Source: CAXMQZ01 sp963707075 (GTDB taxonomy: Bacteria; Acidobacteriota; Thermoanaerobaculia; Multivoradales; JAHEKO01). From it: a stretch of DNA of 64,000 nt. A program made the position numbers and the translations under genes. How positions within the stretch are numbered: the first letter of the stretch is position 1; each line of letters opens with the position of its first letter. The notes beneath the pieces were generated by a model. It did no database searches, was not told the DNA's origin, and was given only the letters and a program-made list of their open reading frames with translations. Of the stretch, positions 1 to 8,073 are shown piece after piece. The stretch spans positions 372,001 through 436,000 of the forward strand of contig CAVPOX010000015.1 of the NCBI GenBank assembly GCA_963707075.1, in the 5' to 3' direction.

Positions 1-350
1 GGGAAGACAAACCCGGCGAACGCAAAGCTCGGCTCGGGCTCGTCGAAGGACAAGACAACCATCAGCATGGTGACCACGAGAAGGGCGATCAGGATGATGC
101 GAGAATTGCGTTCATAGAAGCGGGTCGTTCGGGCGAGATAAACCGCGAGCATGGACAGCAAGCCAATGCCCCAGGCTCCCGCCTGGAGGTAACGTCCGCT
201 GCCCAGAAAGCCGATGACGCCGACCACCGCCCCCGCTGCGAGCACGACCATCAGTCGACGTAGCAGACTGGTGTTCTCGCCGTCGAAATAGGCCTGGACA
301 GCCGCCTCCTCAGGCAGACGGATCAGCTCCTCGAGAGTGGGTCTGCTCAT
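1..350 (-). CDS. Membrane protein of unknown function, partial (N-terminal part only)
   Basis: This is the first 116 codons of a gene that continues beyond the left edge of the window. The start is the ATG complementary to 348-350, and a purine-rich AGGAGA abuts it, closer than a usual ribosome binding site. The protein begins with about 30 soluble residues (MSRPTLEELIRL). Three hydrophobic segments follow, near residues 34-55, 60-78 and 90-108, separated by short Arg-rich turns. It is therefore an integral membrane protein, but the visible part has no motif that names a family. It could be the membrane anchor of a larger signalling protein, which cannot be decided here. It is transcribed away from the efflux operon at 628. 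Confidence 0.7.
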   Translation of the reverse strand, partial: MSRPTLEELIRLPEEAAVQAYFDGENTSLLRRLMVVLAAGAVVGVIGFLGSGRYLQAGAWGIGLLSMLAVYLARTTRFYERNSRIILIALLVVTMLMVVLSFDEPEPSFAFAGFVF

Positions 351-483
351 TCTCCTAATCAGACGCTCGAAGTCGGGCCATGGTTGCGCTTACAGGGATT
401 GTATACGCCGGAGTGGTCGACTTCGTTTCGAGTCGTGTGGCAGCCGAGCCCGTCGCGAAGTCGCAGCCCAATGCTCGAACAGC

Positions 484-503
484 TGTCCGGGCTATACCGG
501 ACA
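484..503. promoter_or_regulatory. Inverted repeat, candidate enhancer site for the sigma-54 activator
   Basis: TGTCCGG-GCTATA-CCGGACA is a perfect 7-bp inverted repeat with a 6-bp spacer. Its centre lies about 100 bp upstream of the sigma-54-type promoter at 585-601, a normal distance for an NtrC-type activator site. The likely binder is the Fis-type HTH protein encoded at 5264-6676. That assignment is inference from position and symmetry. Confidence 0.45.
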
Positions 504-584
504 TCTGTCAACCCGAGGGCCCTGTCGATGACGACCTCGGGTCATCAAATGCTGAAATCAGGAGGCTTACTGTGCCAGGCCAAG

Positions 585-601
585 TTGGTATCAGCCTTGC
601 T
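585..601 (+). promoter_or_regulatory. Candidate sigma-54 (-24/-12) promoter of the efflux operon
   Basis: The sequence TTGGTATCAGCCTTGCT carries the invariant GG and GC dinucleotides of sigma-54 promoters separated by exactly 10 bases, and the full TTGC of the -12 element. The expected start site is near 612, with a ribosome binding site (GAGGA, 616-620) and ATG at 628 just downstream. The -24 box is imperfect (TTGGTAT against TTGGCAC). A sigma-54 activator gene lies in the same cluster, which supports the call. Confidence 0.55.
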
Positions 602-627
602 TGACTCGGTGTCACGAGGACTTCATC

Positions 628-1902
628 ATGATCCGTGACGCATCTTCGATGGATCGGCCAGTCGACAAGGGGCGAGGGCTCAGTCCCAGAGGGCGCCTTT
701 GGCTCGCTGCAACGATCGCTCTTTTCCTGCTCTTCGCCCTGGCCTACCCATCGATTCGACGATGGGCGCAGTCGGAAGCGTCGATCGACATCTCGCGAGT
801 GCGCATCGGGACGGTCACGCGAGGTGATCTGGTCAGGGATGTCTCGGTCGAGGGGCGGATCGTCGCGGCCTTTCATCCGACGCTCTTCAGTCCGGCGCGC
901 GGGATCGTCCACCTGGAGGCGACGGCAGGTGGGGTGGTGGCCGCGGGTGACATTTTGGCCAGGGTGGAGAGCCCGGAGCTGGAAAGCAGTCTGCAACAGG
1001 AGCGGTCCAATTTGCTAGCGCGCCAGGCTGAGCTCGATCGTCAGCGCATTGTCTCGGAGCAGAGCATGGTGCAGAACAGCCAGAGGATCGGTCTCCTGGA
1101 GGTCGAGTTGGAGGCTGCGAAGCGGGCCATGATACGGGCGCAGCGGACCCGGGACGAGGGGCTGCTCAACGCCGTCGAATACGAGACCGCCCAGGACAAT
1201 GTCCAGATAGCTGAGCTCAAGCTGGAAGTTGCCAGGAGGCAAGCCGCATTTGAGGCCGATTCCCTCGAGTTGGAAGTGCAGAATCGCCGATCCCAGGTCG
1301 AACGCCAACGTCTACTGGTTGCCGAGCTATCCCGCCAGGTCGACGAGTTGACGATTCGCTCACCGGTCGACGGCCTGGTGTCGAGAGTGCAGATCGAAGA
1401 CCGCGATGCCGTAGGGCCTAATAGCGCCCTGGTCACGGTGGTGGATCTCTCGGCGTTCGAAGTCGAGATCTTCGTGCCCGAGAATTACGCCGACGAAGTC
1501 ACGCCCCCGATCGATGCGGTCATCACCTACGAGGGGCAGACCTACCGCGGTGTGGTCAAGAGCATTTCGCCGGAGGTCGAGGGCAGCAGAGTCAAGGGCA
1601 TAGTTGCTTTCACCGAAGGTTTGCCTGCCGGATTGAAGCAGAACCAAAGAGTTTCCACCCGGCTGGTTCTGGAGACCAGGCAGGGAGTGCTGAAGGTGGA
1701 GCGTGGCCCGTTTGTGGAGAGTGGTGGCGGACGTCTGGCCTATGTCGTCGAAGACGGTATGGCGGTGCGGCGGCCAGTCGAGATCGGTGGACTGAGTGTT
1801 TCGGAGGCGGAAATCGTCTCGGGTCTCGAGGCCGGCGATCAGATCATCATCTCTGACACCGCCAGGTTCGAAGGCGCCCAGAAAGTGCTCTTGCGACGCT
1901 GA
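628..1902 (+). CDS. HlyD/MacA-like efflux membrane fusion protein
   Basis: This 424-residue periplasmic adaptor links an inner-membrane ABC pump to an outer-membrane channel. One membrane anchor lies near residues 24-42. A split lipoyl/barrel-sandwich domain follows (GRIVAAFHPTLFSPARG, then RSPVDGLVSRVQ), separated by a long Glu/Arg/Gln-rich coiled coil at about residues 105-220, with beta-barrel segments after it. ATG at 628 has GAGGA 7 bases upstream; a TTG at 601 in the same frame has no such site and overlaps the promoter. The ATPase and two permeases follow directly. The substrate is unknown; the architecture resembles MacA but an exporter of peptides, lipids or drugs is equally possible. 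Confidence 0.9.
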   Translation: MIRDASSMDRPVDKGRGLSPRGRLWLAATIALFLLFALAYPSIRRWAQSEASIDISRVRIGTVTRGDLVRDVSVEGRIVAAFHPTLFSPARGIVHLEATAGGVVAAGDILARVESPELESSLQQERSNLLARQAELDRQRIVSEQSMVQNSQRIGLLEVELEAAKRAMIRAQRTRDEGLLNAVEYETAQDNVQIAELKLEVARRQAAFEADSLELEVQNRRSQVERQRLLVAELSRQVDELTIRSPVDGLVSRVQIEDRDAVGPNSALVTVVDLSAFEVEIFVPENYADEVTPPIDAVITYEGQTYRGVVKSISPEVEGSRVKGIVAFTEGLPAGLKQNQRVSTRLVLETRQGVLKVERGPFVESGGGRLAYVVEDGMAVRRPVEIGGLSVSEAEIVSGLEAGDQIIISDTARFEGAQKVLLRR

Positions 1903-1945
1903 TCGGGAACATGACGAGGAAAACTGCGCATAGAGGAGACCAGCG

Positions 1946-2680
1946 ATGATTAGGATGACCAACCTGCACAAGATCTACCGCACCGAGCATGTGGAAACCC
2001 ATGCGCTGAGCGAATTCACCCTGACCATCGAGTCCGGCGAGTTCGTTTCCGTCATGGGACCCTCGGGTTCGGGCAAGACGACCTTTCTGAACGTTGCAGG
2101 TCTCCTGGATACCTTCGATCGCGGAACCTACGTTCTGGACGGAGCCGACGTCAGCCGGCTCAACGACCGGGAGATGTCGAAGATCCGCAACGAAAAGATC
2201 GGCTTCATCTTCCAGTCCTTCAACTTGATCCCGGATCTCAATGTCTTCGACAACGTCGATGTGCCACTGCGTTACCGGGGCTTGCCAGCCAGGATCCGTC
2301 GGGAGGCGATCGAGCAGTCGCTCGATATCGTGGGCTTGAGCTCGCGAACCAAGCATTTTCCCTCACAACTCTCAGGAGGCCAGCAACAGCGAGTGGCCGT
2401 GGCGAGGGCGCTTGTGGGAACTCCCAAGCTGATCCTGGCGGACGAGCCAACCGGCAACCTGGATTCGGCGATGGCCAACGAGATCATGGATCTGCTGGAG
2501 AAGATCAACGAGATGGGGACGACGGTTGTCATCGTCACTCATGATTCCGAGTTGGCGCAGCGATCGGCTCGTCAGATCTATGTTCTGGACGGCCGTTTGA
2601 TCGACCTCGAGGCCCAGGACCGGCATGCACCCCTGTTTCACCCGGCAGTTGACTCCCGGGTCCGGGAAGCTGGAGCCTGA
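1946..2680 (+). CDS. ABC transporter ATP-binding protein, MacB/LolD type
   Basis: This 244-residue ATPase powers the pump formed with the two permeases downstream. Visible motifs are Walker A GPSGSGKTT (residues 38-46), the signature LSGGQQQRVA (142-151), Walker B LILADEP (162-168) and the switch region VIVTHD. Length and motif spacing fit the LolD/MacB family that drives mechanotransmission-type exporters rather than importers. It starts 43 bases after the fusion protein and ends 11 bases before the first permease, so it is a middle gene of one operon. The transported substrate cannot be deduced. Confidence 0.93.
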   Translation: MIRMTNLHKIYRTEHVETHALSEFTLTIESGEFVSVMGPSGSGKTTFLNVAGLLDTFDRGTYVLDGADVSRLNDREMSKIRNEKIGFIFQSFNLIPDLNVFDNVDVPLRYRGLPARIRREAIEQSLDIVGLSSRTKHFPSQLSGGQQQRVAVARALVGTPKLILADEPTGNLDSAMANEIMDLLEKINEMGTTVVIVTHDSELAQRSARQIYVLDGRLIDLEAQDRHAPLFHPAVDSRVREAGA

Positions 2681-2691
2681 GGAGGGCTGCG

Positions 2692-4005
2692 ATGCTGACC
2701 TATCAGATCAAGAATGCTATCCGCAGCCTGAAGCGAAATCCGGCTCTCTCGGTTCTGTTGATCGCTGGAATCGGGTTGGGCATCGCGGTATCGACCGCTT
2801 TCATCACGATCTATTACTTGATGGCAGGGGATCCGATACCTCACAAGAGCGATCGACTGTTCTATGTCGAGATGGACAGCTGGAACCCAGAGCGACCGTA
2901 CGATGACGATCATCCTGATCGGCCCCCGGTGCAAGTGACCTATCGGGACGCGATGGGCATCATGGAGAGTGAGATCCCGACTCACCAAAGTGTGATGTTC
3001 AAAGCCTCCTTGACGGTTCAGCCCGAAGGGGAGAACGAGAAGCCCTTTCGCGAAGAGGTGCGCATGTGCTTCAACGACTTCTTCGCGATGTTCGAGGTGC
3101 CTTTTCTCTACGGGGGCTCCTGGAGCGACGATGCCGACATCCAGGCGCAGCAGGTTGCCGTAATCAGTGCCGAGACCAATCGGAAGCTTTTTGGTGGTGA
3201 GGACAGCGTCGGTCGAAGCCTGAGAATCGAGAACGAGTCGTTCACTATCGTGGGCGTTGTCGGCGAGTGGCGCCCACAGGTCAAGTTCTACGATCCCAAC
3301 AACCGTACGTTTGAAGAGCCCGAAGCGATATATCTGCCGTTCAACCTGGTTGCGCCTCTGGAGATCGACAGTGCGGGTAACGATTCCAACTGGAAGTATT
3401 ACGAAGGGGATGAGTTTGCCGACTGGCTGCAATCGGAGTCGGTTTGGTTGCAGATGTGGGCGCAGCTGGATGACCGGCAGCAGCGTGAGGAGTACCAGGC
3501 CTTCCTCGACGCCTATGCCATGGAACAGAAGAAGCTCGGCCGCTTTCAACGACCGGTCAACAACCTTCTGCTGGATGTCATGAGCACGATGCGCCAGTTC
3601 GAAGTGGTCCCCGACGAAGCCAAGGCACTGCTGTTGATCTCGATCATGTTCCTGGTCGTTTGTTCGGTCAATCTGATTGGCATTCTGCTCGGTAAGTTCC
3701 TGTCGAGAGCACCCGAGATCGGTGTGCGCAGGGCTTTGGGAGCCAGCCGACGCTCGGTCTTCCTGCAGCACATCGTCGAATGCGAGGTGATTGGTGTCCT
3801 GGGAGGTCTTCTCGGCATTGGTCTTTCGGTGATCGCTCTCGATCTCATCAATCGACTCTTCGACAATCAGTTTGCCTTCCACCTGGACTTCAACATGGTG
3901 ATGGCAGCCCTCGTGCTGTCCTTGGTTGCGGGCCTCATCGCGGGAATCTATCCCTCCTGGCGCATTTGCCGTGTCGCGCCCGCCAGCTATCTCAAAGAAC
4001 AGTGA
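2692..4005 (+). CDS. FtsX/MacB-type ABC transporter permease (first of two)
   Basis: This 437-residue protein has the MacB plan: a membrane helix near residues 18-40, a large extracytoplasmic domain (about 45-300), and three helices at the C-terminus. The C-terminal half contains EIGVRRALGASRRSVFLQH, the conserved coupling region of FtsX-type permeases, and ends with GIYPSWRICRVAPASYLK, a typical closing motif. ATG at 2692 follows GGAGGG. The next gene encodes a second permease of similar size, so the pump probably uses a heterodimer. It lies within the efflux operon headed by the sigma-54-type promoter. Confidence 0.9.
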   Translation: MLTYQIKNAIRSLKRNPALSVLLIAGIGLGIAVSTAFITIYYLMAGDPIPHKSDRLFYVEMDSWNPERPYDDDHPDRPPVQVTYRDAMGIMESEIPTHQSVMFKASLTVQPEGENEKPFREEVRMCFNDFFAMFEVPFLYGGSWSDDADIQAQQVAVISAETNRKLFGGEDSVGRSLRIENESFTIVGVVGEWRPQVKFYDPNNRTFEEPEAIYLPFNLVAPLEIDSAGNDSNWKYYEGDEFADWLQSESVWLQMWAQLDDRQQREEYQAFLDAYAMEQKKLGRFQRPVNNLLLDVMSTMRQFEVVPDEAKALLLISIMFLVVCSVNLIGILLGKFLSRAPEIGVRRALGASRRSVFLQHIVECEVIGVLGGLLGIGLSVIALDLINRLFDNQFAFHLDFNMVMAALVLSLVAGLIAGIYPSWRICRVAPASYLKEQ

Positions 4006-4021
4006 TCGGAAGGAGAATGTC

Positions 4022-5254
4022 ATGCACTTCGGTCCCATCTTTCGCTCCTTGATGCACAACAAGTCTCGCTTCTGGTTGATCACTCTGGAGGTGGCCTTGA
4101 CCCTTGCCATTGTCGTCAACTGCATCAACATGATGCTCGATATTCGCTACGACTACATCAAGCCCTCCGGCTATGACGAGGAGAACCTGATCGTGGTCTA
4201 TACCGAGCCCTTCTCGCCGGAGTTCAAGGAGGAGGGGTTCGTCGATCAGGTGCGGATCCGAGATCTGGACCGGCTGCGTGCGATGCCGGGTGTGGTCGCT
4301 GCCGCAGGCATCCACCAGATACCCCTGAGTGGCAGCGGTAGTGCGACGGGGCGGAAGCCACTGGGCGAAGAGATGGATAGCCTGGGAGCCCCCTACTACG
4401 TTGTCACGGACGGTGCGCTGGAGACGCTCGGCGTGGAGCTGATCGCCGGCCGGGACTTCCAGCCGGGCGATTTCGACTATGACGAAGGCGCTGTCGAGGC
4501 GGGCGAGCCGGAGATGGGGGTGATCGTGTCGAAGAAACTCGCCGACGCACTGTTCCCCGAGGGCGACGCGTTGGGGCAATTGATCGAGAGTGGGAGTGGC
4601 GAGCGGGTCAATCCGATTATCGGCATCGTGGCCGAGATGCAGAACTCATGGCCCAATTCGAAGGAGTTGGACGGCCATGTCATGCTCTTCCCAGGCAAGC
4701 CCGGTGGCGGTGGAGTCTTGGGGATGCGCTACATGGTGCGCACCGAGCCGGGGGCGGTCGATGCCGTCTATGCCGACCTGGAGGGTCTCATGCGAGAGCT
4801 GCAGGCCGATCGGGTCATCACCGTGCGCACTCTGACCGAGGTCAAGAATCGTCAGTTCAGCGGCGAGCTCGGAGTGACCAAGCTGCTGACAACCGTCATC
4901 GGTCTGCTGATCTTCGTCACGGCTATGGGAATTGTGGGCCTGACCTCCTTTTCGGTGACGCAGAGGACCCGGCAGATCGGCACCCGGCGCGCGCTGGGAG
5001 CTTCCAAGGGAGACATTGTCTGGTACTTCCTGGTGGAGAACTGGATGATCACCGGGTTCGGCCTGTTGCTCGGACTTTTCCTGACTTACGGTCTCAACTA
5101 CGCGCTGGTCAGTTTCGCCGACGGCGCCAAGCTCGATCTCAAATTGGTGGCGGCGGGAGCCCTGCTGCTTTGGGTCACCGGCATTCTCGCGGCCCTGGTT
5201 CCGGCGATCAGGGCGACCGGCGTGGCACCAGAGGTCGCGACCCGCACCGTTTAG
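4022..5254 (+). CDS. FtsX/MacB-type ABC transporter permease (second of two)
   Basis: This 410-residue permease has an N-terminal helix (residues 15-33), a periplasmic domain and three C-terminal helices. The family signature QRTRQIGTRRALGASKGDIV lies near residue 320 and the end motif is LVPAIRATGVAPEVATRTV. ATG at 4022 is preceded by GGAAGGAG (4008-4015), a strong ribosome binding site, so the longer in-frame extension back to 3926, which overlaps the previous gene, is rejected. It should pair with the first permease and the ATPase at 1946. It ends 9 bases before the response-regulator gene, which suggests the regulator is co-transcribed. Confidence 0.9.
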   Translation: MHFGPIFRSLMHNKSRFWLITLEVALTLAIVVNCINMMLDIRYDYIKPSGYDEENLIVVYTEPFSPEFKEEGFVDQVRIRDLDRLRAMPGVVAAAGIHQIPLSGSGSATGRKPLGEEMDSLGAPYYVVTDGALETLGVELIAGRDFQPGDFDYDEGAVEAGEPEMGVIVSKKLADALFPEGDALGQLIESGSGERVNPIIGIVAEMQNSWPNSKELDGHVMLFPGKPGGGGVLGMRYMVRTEPGAVDAVYADLEGLMRELQADRVITVRTLTEVKNRQFSGELGVTKLLTTVIGLLIFVTAMGIVGLTSFSVTQRTRQIGTRRALGASKGDIVWYFLVENWMITGFGLLLGLFLTYGLNYALVSFADGAKLDLKLVAAGALLLWVTGILAALVPAIRATGVAPEVATRTV

Positions 5255-5263
5255 AATGGACCC

Positions 5264-6676
5264 GTGGAGTACTTGAAACTGCCGGTTCTCGTCGTCGATG
5301 ACCAGCCTGCCGTGGTTCAGGCATTGCGCGTGCTGCTCGAGCTTCACGAAATCCCGGTTCGCAGTGCGGCGTCTCCAGAGGAGGCAAGGCAGGTGGCCGC
5401 CACGGAGACCCTGGGCGGCGTATTGCAGGATATGAACTTCGGCCCCAGCGAGACCTCGGGCGAAGAAGGGAGAGCGCTGTTCCACGCGTTGCAGGAGATC
5501 CAGCCCGAAGTCCCGGTCGTGCTGATGACGGCCTGGGCCTCCCTGGAGACTGCGGTGGAGCTGGTGAAGGAAGGAGCGGCAGATTACCTGGAGAAGCCCT
5601 GGGACGATGAAAAGCTGGTTGCCACACTGCGCAACCTCGTTCGTCTGCGAAGCCTCGAGCTGGAAAACCGCAGCCTGCGAGCCGAGCTAGAAGAATCGCG
5701 TCAGTCTTTGGCCCGCAACTATGACCTTTGCGGCATCGTTTACGCCAGCGAACCGATGCACCGCGTGATTTCCCTGGCGGTCAGCGTCGCGCGATCCGAT
5801 GCCCCCGTCCTGATTACCGGGCCCAATGGCAGTGGCAAGGAACGACTGGCCGAAATCGTCCAGGCAAACTCTCGACGCCGGTCGGGTCCCTTCGTGCGCG
5901 TCAACGTCGGTGCCATCCCCGAGGAGCTGATGGAGAGTGAGCTGTTCGGCGCGGAAGCTGGTGCTTACACGGGGCGCACCGGGCGCAGGATCGGGCACTT
6001 TGAGACCGCCGATGGTGGAACGCTTTTCCTGGATGAGATCGATGCGCTGTCGCTGGCCAGTCAGGTGAAGCTCCTACGCGTGCTGCAGAGCGGTGAGTTC
6101 CAGCGGTTGGGCAGCAGCGTCACCCATCGTTCCAATGTGCGAGTCTTGAGCGCGACCAATGCCGATGTCGCGGGAGCCACCGCGGCGGGCCGTCTGAGGG
6201 AAGACCTGATGTTTCGTCTCAATGTCGTCGAGCTCGACATTCCTCCCCTGGCAGATCGGCGGGAGGACATTCTGCCGCTGGCGAAACACTTCCTCAGGAG
6301 GTACGCGGAGGAGGAAGGGGCGTCCAGCGAGATCGGGCTCTCTGAAGAAGCTGGCGAGGCCCTCTATCGCCACGATTGGCCGGGAAATGTCCGCGAGCTC
6401 GAGAACCGGATCCAGAGAGCGGTCGTGGTCTCTACTGAAGCAAGGATCTCGAGCGGCGATCTCGGATTCGCCGAGAGACCGACGGCTGTGGCGCACAATG
6501 AACGCCCTGAGCTGGGCCGGGAGGAGATGGCGGAACGCGAAGGTCTTCTGCGGAGCCTCGCCGAAGCTAACGGCGTCGTGGCGCACGCAGCTGAGCAGCT
6601 GGGTATCAGCCGCCAGGCGCTTTACAGGAAGATGTCGCGGCTTGGGATCGAGCTCGAGCGGCGTCCAAAATCGTGA
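5264..6676 (+). CDS. Sigma-54-dependent response regulator, NtrC family
   Basis: This 470-residue activator has three parts. The receiver (residues 7-122) has the acidic pair VVDDQP, phospho-acceptor Asp56, Thr89 and Lys111. The AAA+ domain has Walker A GPNGSGKE (187-194), a GAFTGA-loop equivalent reading GAYTGR (233-238) and Walker B GGTLFLDE. A Fis-type helix-turn-helix lies near the C-terminus (GVVAHAAEQLGISRQALYRK). It should activate transcription with sigma-54 when phosphorylated by the kinase encoded next. The start is GTG at 5264. The sigma-54-type promoter and inverted repeat ahead of gene 628 make the efflux operon its likely target. The loop differs from consensus at two positions, which could affect sigma-54 contact. 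Confidence 0.93.
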   Translation: MEYLKLPVLVVDDQPAVVQALRVLLELHEIPVRSAASPEEARQVAATETLGGVLQDMNFGPSETSGEEGRALFHALQEIQPEVPVVLMTAWASLETAVELVKEGAADYLEKPWDDEKLVATLRNLVRLRSLELENRSLRAELEESRQSLARNYDLCGIVYASEPMHRVISLAVSVARSDAPVLITGPNGSGKERLAEIVQANSRRRSGPFVRVNVGAIPEELMESELFGAEAGAYTGRTGRRIGHFETADGGTLFLDEIDALSLASQVKLLRVLQSGEFQRLGSSVTHRSNVRVLSATNADVAGATAAGRLREDLMFRLNVVELDIPPLADRREDILPLAKHFLRRYAEEEGASSEIGLSEEAGEALYRHDWPGNVRELENRIQRAVVVSTEARISSGDLGFAERPTAVAHNERPELGREEMAEREGLLRSLAEANGVVAHAAEQLGISRQALYRKMSRLGIELERRPKS

Positions 6677-8052
6677 TCGATCCGTCCGAGCCCGATTCCG
6701 CAGGGCTGCGTCGTCATCGGACTACCACGACGAATCCGGCGAGATTCTCCCTCGCAGGAAAAGTCACCGCCGCTGTCTTCGTCGTCTTGGTGCTGATGGC
6801 CGCACTCGCTACCTTGGCTTCGACCTATCTCCCACTCGCGCCCTGGGTCATCTTCCTCCTGACACTGGCGGTGGGCCTGGCTCTGGGGGCCTGGCTCGTC
6901 AACCGCTTGTTGCGGCCGCTGACGCAGACTCTCGCCGGCCTGTCGGATGGCATTCTGAGCTTTCGAGATCAGGACTTCAGCCTGCGATTGCCTTCACATC
7001 GGCGTGACGAGCTCGGCGAGTTGGCACACCTGTACAATCGCGTCGGGGAGGTGCTTCTGGAGGAGCGCAAGGAGGTCCGAGAGCGGGAGCTGCTGCTCCA
7101 GACGGCCTTGAATCGATCTCCGACGGCGATCCTCCTGGTCAACGCCCTGGATCGTGTCATCTTTTCCAACCGCCAGGCTCGCAACCTCTTTCTTGGCGGC
7201 GGCAAACTAGAGGGCCTCTCCTTCGACGAGATCAGAGGAGGCTGTCCCGAGCAGATGAAAGCCGTCCTGTCGAGCGATTCCGATGGCATCTTCTCGATTC
7301 CGGGAGAGGACCACGCCGAGACCTATCACCTTTCCCAAAGGTCCTTTCAGATCAACCGTCGGCGGCACAAGCTGGTGCTACTACGCCGCCTGACCCATGA
7401 TCTCGATCGTCAGGAAGCCGAGATCTGGAAGAAGGTCATCCGCGTGATCTCCCACGAGCTGCGCAACTCACTGGCTCCCGTCTCCTCGTTCGTCCATTCG
7501 GCAAAGAAGATGTCACAGGACCCACGTCATTTCGAGCGTACGGAAGAGGTGTTCGACGCCATCGAGGAGCGCCTGGAGCATTTGACCCGGTTTATCGAAG
7601 GCTATGCCCGGTTCGCCCGATTGCCCAAGCCGCAGAAGGAGAAGGTGAGTTGGACAGAGTTTGTGCACGGGCTGGAGGGCATTCCGGACTTCGCTGTCAT
7701 CGGCAGGCTACCTTCCCAGCCGGGCTACTTCGATCCCGCTCAGATGCGGCGGGTTCTGATCAATCTCCTGCGCAACGCCGACGAATCGGGAGACCATTCT
7801 GTGCCGGTCGAGTTGCGAATCAAGGATGCCGGTGAGGGTGGGACCTTTGTCCAGGTCCTGGACCGTGGCCGAGGCATGGACGAGGAGACCATGAAGAATG
7901 CGCTACTGCCGTTCTATTCGACCAAGCAGTCGGGGACCGGGTTGGGGCTGCCACTCTGTCGAGAGGTCCTCGAGGCGCACGGGGGGAGGATCAGCTTTCA
8001 GTCCAGAGAGGGTGGCGGCACCATTGTCACCTGTTGGCTGCCTTCCATGTAG
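6673..8052 (+). CDS. Sensor histidine kinase, NtrY/AtoS-like
   Basis: This 459-residue kinase overlaps the regulator gene by 4 bases (GTGA) and should be its cognate partner. It has a pair of membrane helices (about residues 29-55 and 57-77) with almost no periplasmic loop, a HAMP-like linker (80-130), a PAS domain (about 140-235), the phospho-acceptor His261 in RVISHELRNSLAP, and an ATPase domain with LINLLRNADES, DRGRGMDEE and GTGLGLPLCREVLEAHGG. The tiny extracytoplasmic loop suggests it senses a membrane or cytoplasmic cue rather than a periplasmic ligand. All catalytic boxes are intact. Confidence 0.92.
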   Translation: MIDPSEPDSAGLRRHRTTTTNPARFSLAGKVTAAVFVVLVLMAALATLASTYLPLAPWVIFLLTLAVGLALGAWLVNRLLRPLTQTLAGLSDGILSFRDQDFSLRLPSHRRDELGELAHLYNRVGEVLLEERKEVRERELLLQTALNRSPTAILLVNALDRVIFSNRQARNLFLGGGKLEGLSFDEIRGGCPEQMKAVLSSDSDGIFSIPGEDHAETYHLSQRSFQINRRRHKLVLLRRLTHDLDRQEAEIWKKVIRVISHELRNSLAPVSSFVHSAKKMSQDPRHFERTEEVFDAIEERLEHLTRFIEGYARFARLPKPQKEKVSWTEFVHGLEGIPDFAVIGRLPSQPGYFDPAQMRRVLINLLRNADESGDHSVPVELRIKDAGEGGTFVQVLDRGRGMDEETMKNALLPFYSTKQSGTGLGLPLCREVLEAHGGRISFQSREGGGTIVTCWLPSM

Positions 8053-8073
8053 GAACCCCTGTATCCTTCACTC

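Noticed and set aside
2638..4131. 497-codon open frame on the minus strand
   Set aside because: It lies wholly antisense to the two FtsX-type permease genes, which have recognisable domains and ribosome binding sites; the antisense product has no motif.
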